Source: Leptolyngbya sp. CCY15150
GTDB lineage: Bacteria; Cyanobacteriota; Cyanobacteriia; RECH01
DNA: 64,000 nt
Direction: 5' to 3'
Assembly (NCBI RefSeq): GCF_016888135.1
Contig: NZ_JACSWB010000292.1
Coordinates: forward strand, 62,001 to 126,000
Shown here: positions 63,055 to 64,000 of the stretch, piece after piece
How the letters are laid out: every line of letters starts with the position of its first letter
Numbering within the stretch: the stretch's first letter is position 1
The notes under the pieces: model-generated
What the model was told of the DNA's origin: nothing
Databases searched by the model: none
Seen by the model: only the letters and a program-made list of their open reading frames with translations
Position numbers and translations under genes: made by a program

Positions 63055-64000
63055 TCAATAGCGAAAATAGTGCTGCGTGATAAACGCCTCTACATCCTGA
63101 GCCGCCATGGGTTGAGCAAAGAAATAACCTTGCCCTAGTTCACAGCCCAGTTGGCGCAGGAGATCAATTTGTTCAAGACAGTCAATACCTTCAGCGATCG
63201 CTGCTATGCCTAGCTGGTTGGTAAGATTCACAATTGTTTCCACAATTTTGTGGTTGCGATCGCCCTGTTGCATTTGATGGACGAACGAACGATCAATCTT
63301 GAGAGTATCGACGGGTAGCTGATAGAGATAACTTAGGGATGAGTAGCCCGTACCAAAATCATCAATACTAATTTGTAACCCCTGTTGCTTAAGCTGTAAC
63401 AAGAGAGCGATCGTGTCACCGACATTATCAACGAGCATACTTTCAGTTAGCTCCAAATTCAGACAGTGGCTCTGAATTCCCGTTTGGGCTAAAATGTCGA
63501 TGACATCCGGCAGCAGGTGCGGATCGCGAAGATCAAGGGCGGATAAATTAACGCTCACCTTAAGCTGCTTAGCATCCTGAAAGCGCTCATTCCAGGATGC
63601 TAACTGTTGGCAGGTGGTACGCAAAACCCAGCGATCGAGGGGGACAACCAGACCCGTCTCCTCGGCAATGGGAATGAAGTCATCGGGAGGAATGCGCCCT
63701 CGCACAGGATGCTGCCAGCGCACTAGCGCCTCAAAACCTATCAATTCACCGGTTTCTAACGCCACCAGCGGTTGGTAGTAGACCAAAAATTGCTGACGGG
63801 CGATCGCTCGTCGTAGATCATTTTCTAAGTGCAGTCGTTTTACCACCTGGGTATGCATGGCGCTATCAAAAATCTGATAGCGGGCGCGTCCCTTCGACTT
63901 AGCTTGATAGAGAGCGATATCAGCATCTCGAATCAGATCTGATGCATGACGATAGGTCGCAGATCCAAACACGATGCCAATACTGGTACTGAGGGTAATC
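63055..64000 (-). CDS. GGDEF-EAL protein, C-terminal part (5' truncated by window end)
   Basis: The frame stays open to the window edge. The first readable residues (ITLSTSIGIVFGSATYRH, then DADIALYQAKSKGRARYQIF) are the end of a GGDEF domain. A complete EAL domain follows, residues about 50-300 of the visible part: GFEALVRWQHPVRG with E-A-L, SVNLSALDLRDPHLLP, LNLELTESMLVDN, IDDFGTGYSSLSYLYQLPVD and KIDRSFV, so the phosphodiesterase acid residues (E, N, E, D-D, K) are present. It probably cleaves cyclic di-GMP. Upstream sensory domains lie outside the window. Confidence 0.93.
   Translation of the reverse strand, partial: ITLSTSIGIVFGSATYRHASDLIRDADIALYQAKSKGRARYQIFDSAMHTQVVKRLHLENDLRRAIARQQFLVYYQPLVALETGELIGFEALVRWQHPVRGRIPPDDFIPIAEETGLVVPLDRWVLRTTCQQLASWNERFQDAKQLKVSVNLSALDLRDPHLLPDVIDILAQTGIQSHCLNLELTESMLVDNVGDTIALLLQLKQQGLQISIDDFGTGYSSLSYLYQLPVDTLKIDRSFVHQMQQGDRNHKIVETIVNLTNQLGIAAIAEGIDCLEQIDLLRQLGCELGQGYFFAQPMAAQDVEAFITQHYFRY

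Overview
The window comes from a cyanobacterium. The octamer GCGATCGC (HIP1) is scattered through almost all of it, there is a full-length oxygenic-type magnesium chelatase ChlH, a type III glutamine synthetase, and many small families typical of cyanobacteria (DUF1818-like, DUF3122-like, pentapeptide lumen protein). Most of the DNA is moderately GC-rich. The clear exceptions are about 6.3-9.2 kb and 58.7-62.7 kb, which look AT-richer and read as accessory DNA. The genus cannot be named from sequence alone.

Layout. 0-4.6 kb: a 5'-truncated HD phosphohydrolase, a small hypothetical gene, cysC, and a RarA-type AAA+ ATPase fused to a methyltransferase-like domain. 4.6-9.5 kb: an accessory and relic zone. 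It holds a VapBC-like toxin-antitoxin pair whose toxin is frameshifted at its catalytic start and which lies between two copies of the rarA 3' end, an orphan DUF433 antitoxin, a coupled AT-rich three-gene operon headed by a TIGR04255-like gene, a set of ~40-bp-spaced degenerate repeats, a dead integron-type integrase and the tail of a HEAT-repeat protein. 9.5-18.4 kb: a Uma2 nuclease gene, then a tight minus-strand array of AEC transporter, wecB, lipoprotein solute-binding protein, hybrid histidine kinase, response regulator and GAF protein; this looks like a periplasmic sensing cascade. 18.8-22.8 kb: a DHH phosphoesterase, queG, a possible tiny membrane protein antisense to the queG end, a two-repeat secreted protein and a DUF2227-like membrane protein, then tRNA-Val. 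23-32.6 kb: a glycosyltransferase flanked by duplicated DNA, a ChlH paralogue and the divergent chlH. 32.7-38.9 kb: tRNA-Pro, selO, a K+ channel, and a LysR gene divergent from SMP-30-like, ABM and SDR genes with a perfect operator-like dyad between them. 39-47.7 kb: MITE-like repeats, glnN with an NtcA-like promoter, a zincin-like protein, a CsgG-like protein, a pentapeptide protein, an SGNH hydrolase, rpoZ and small conserved genes. 47.7-54.4 kb: an HlyD-type adaptor, small hypotheticals, S-formylglutathione hydrolase next to a sensor kinase, a GNRPI-repeat protein and hisG. 54.5-64 kb: a PlsY-like/PEP-synthase-like fusion, small genes, a two-gene dynamin operon and a GGDEF-EAL protein cut by the window end.

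Best candidates for something undescribed are (i) the AT-rich TIGR04255-like three-gene operon beside the integrase relic, (ii) the operon of a TerB-like/dynamin GTPase plus a membrane-helix partner, and (iii) the PlsY/PPDK fusion. A recurrent structural feature is cargo (a toxin-antitoxin pair in one case, a glycosyltransferase in the other) lying between a chromosomal gene's 3' end and a direct, decayed copy of that same end. All functions are inferred by reading motifs; no database search was possible.
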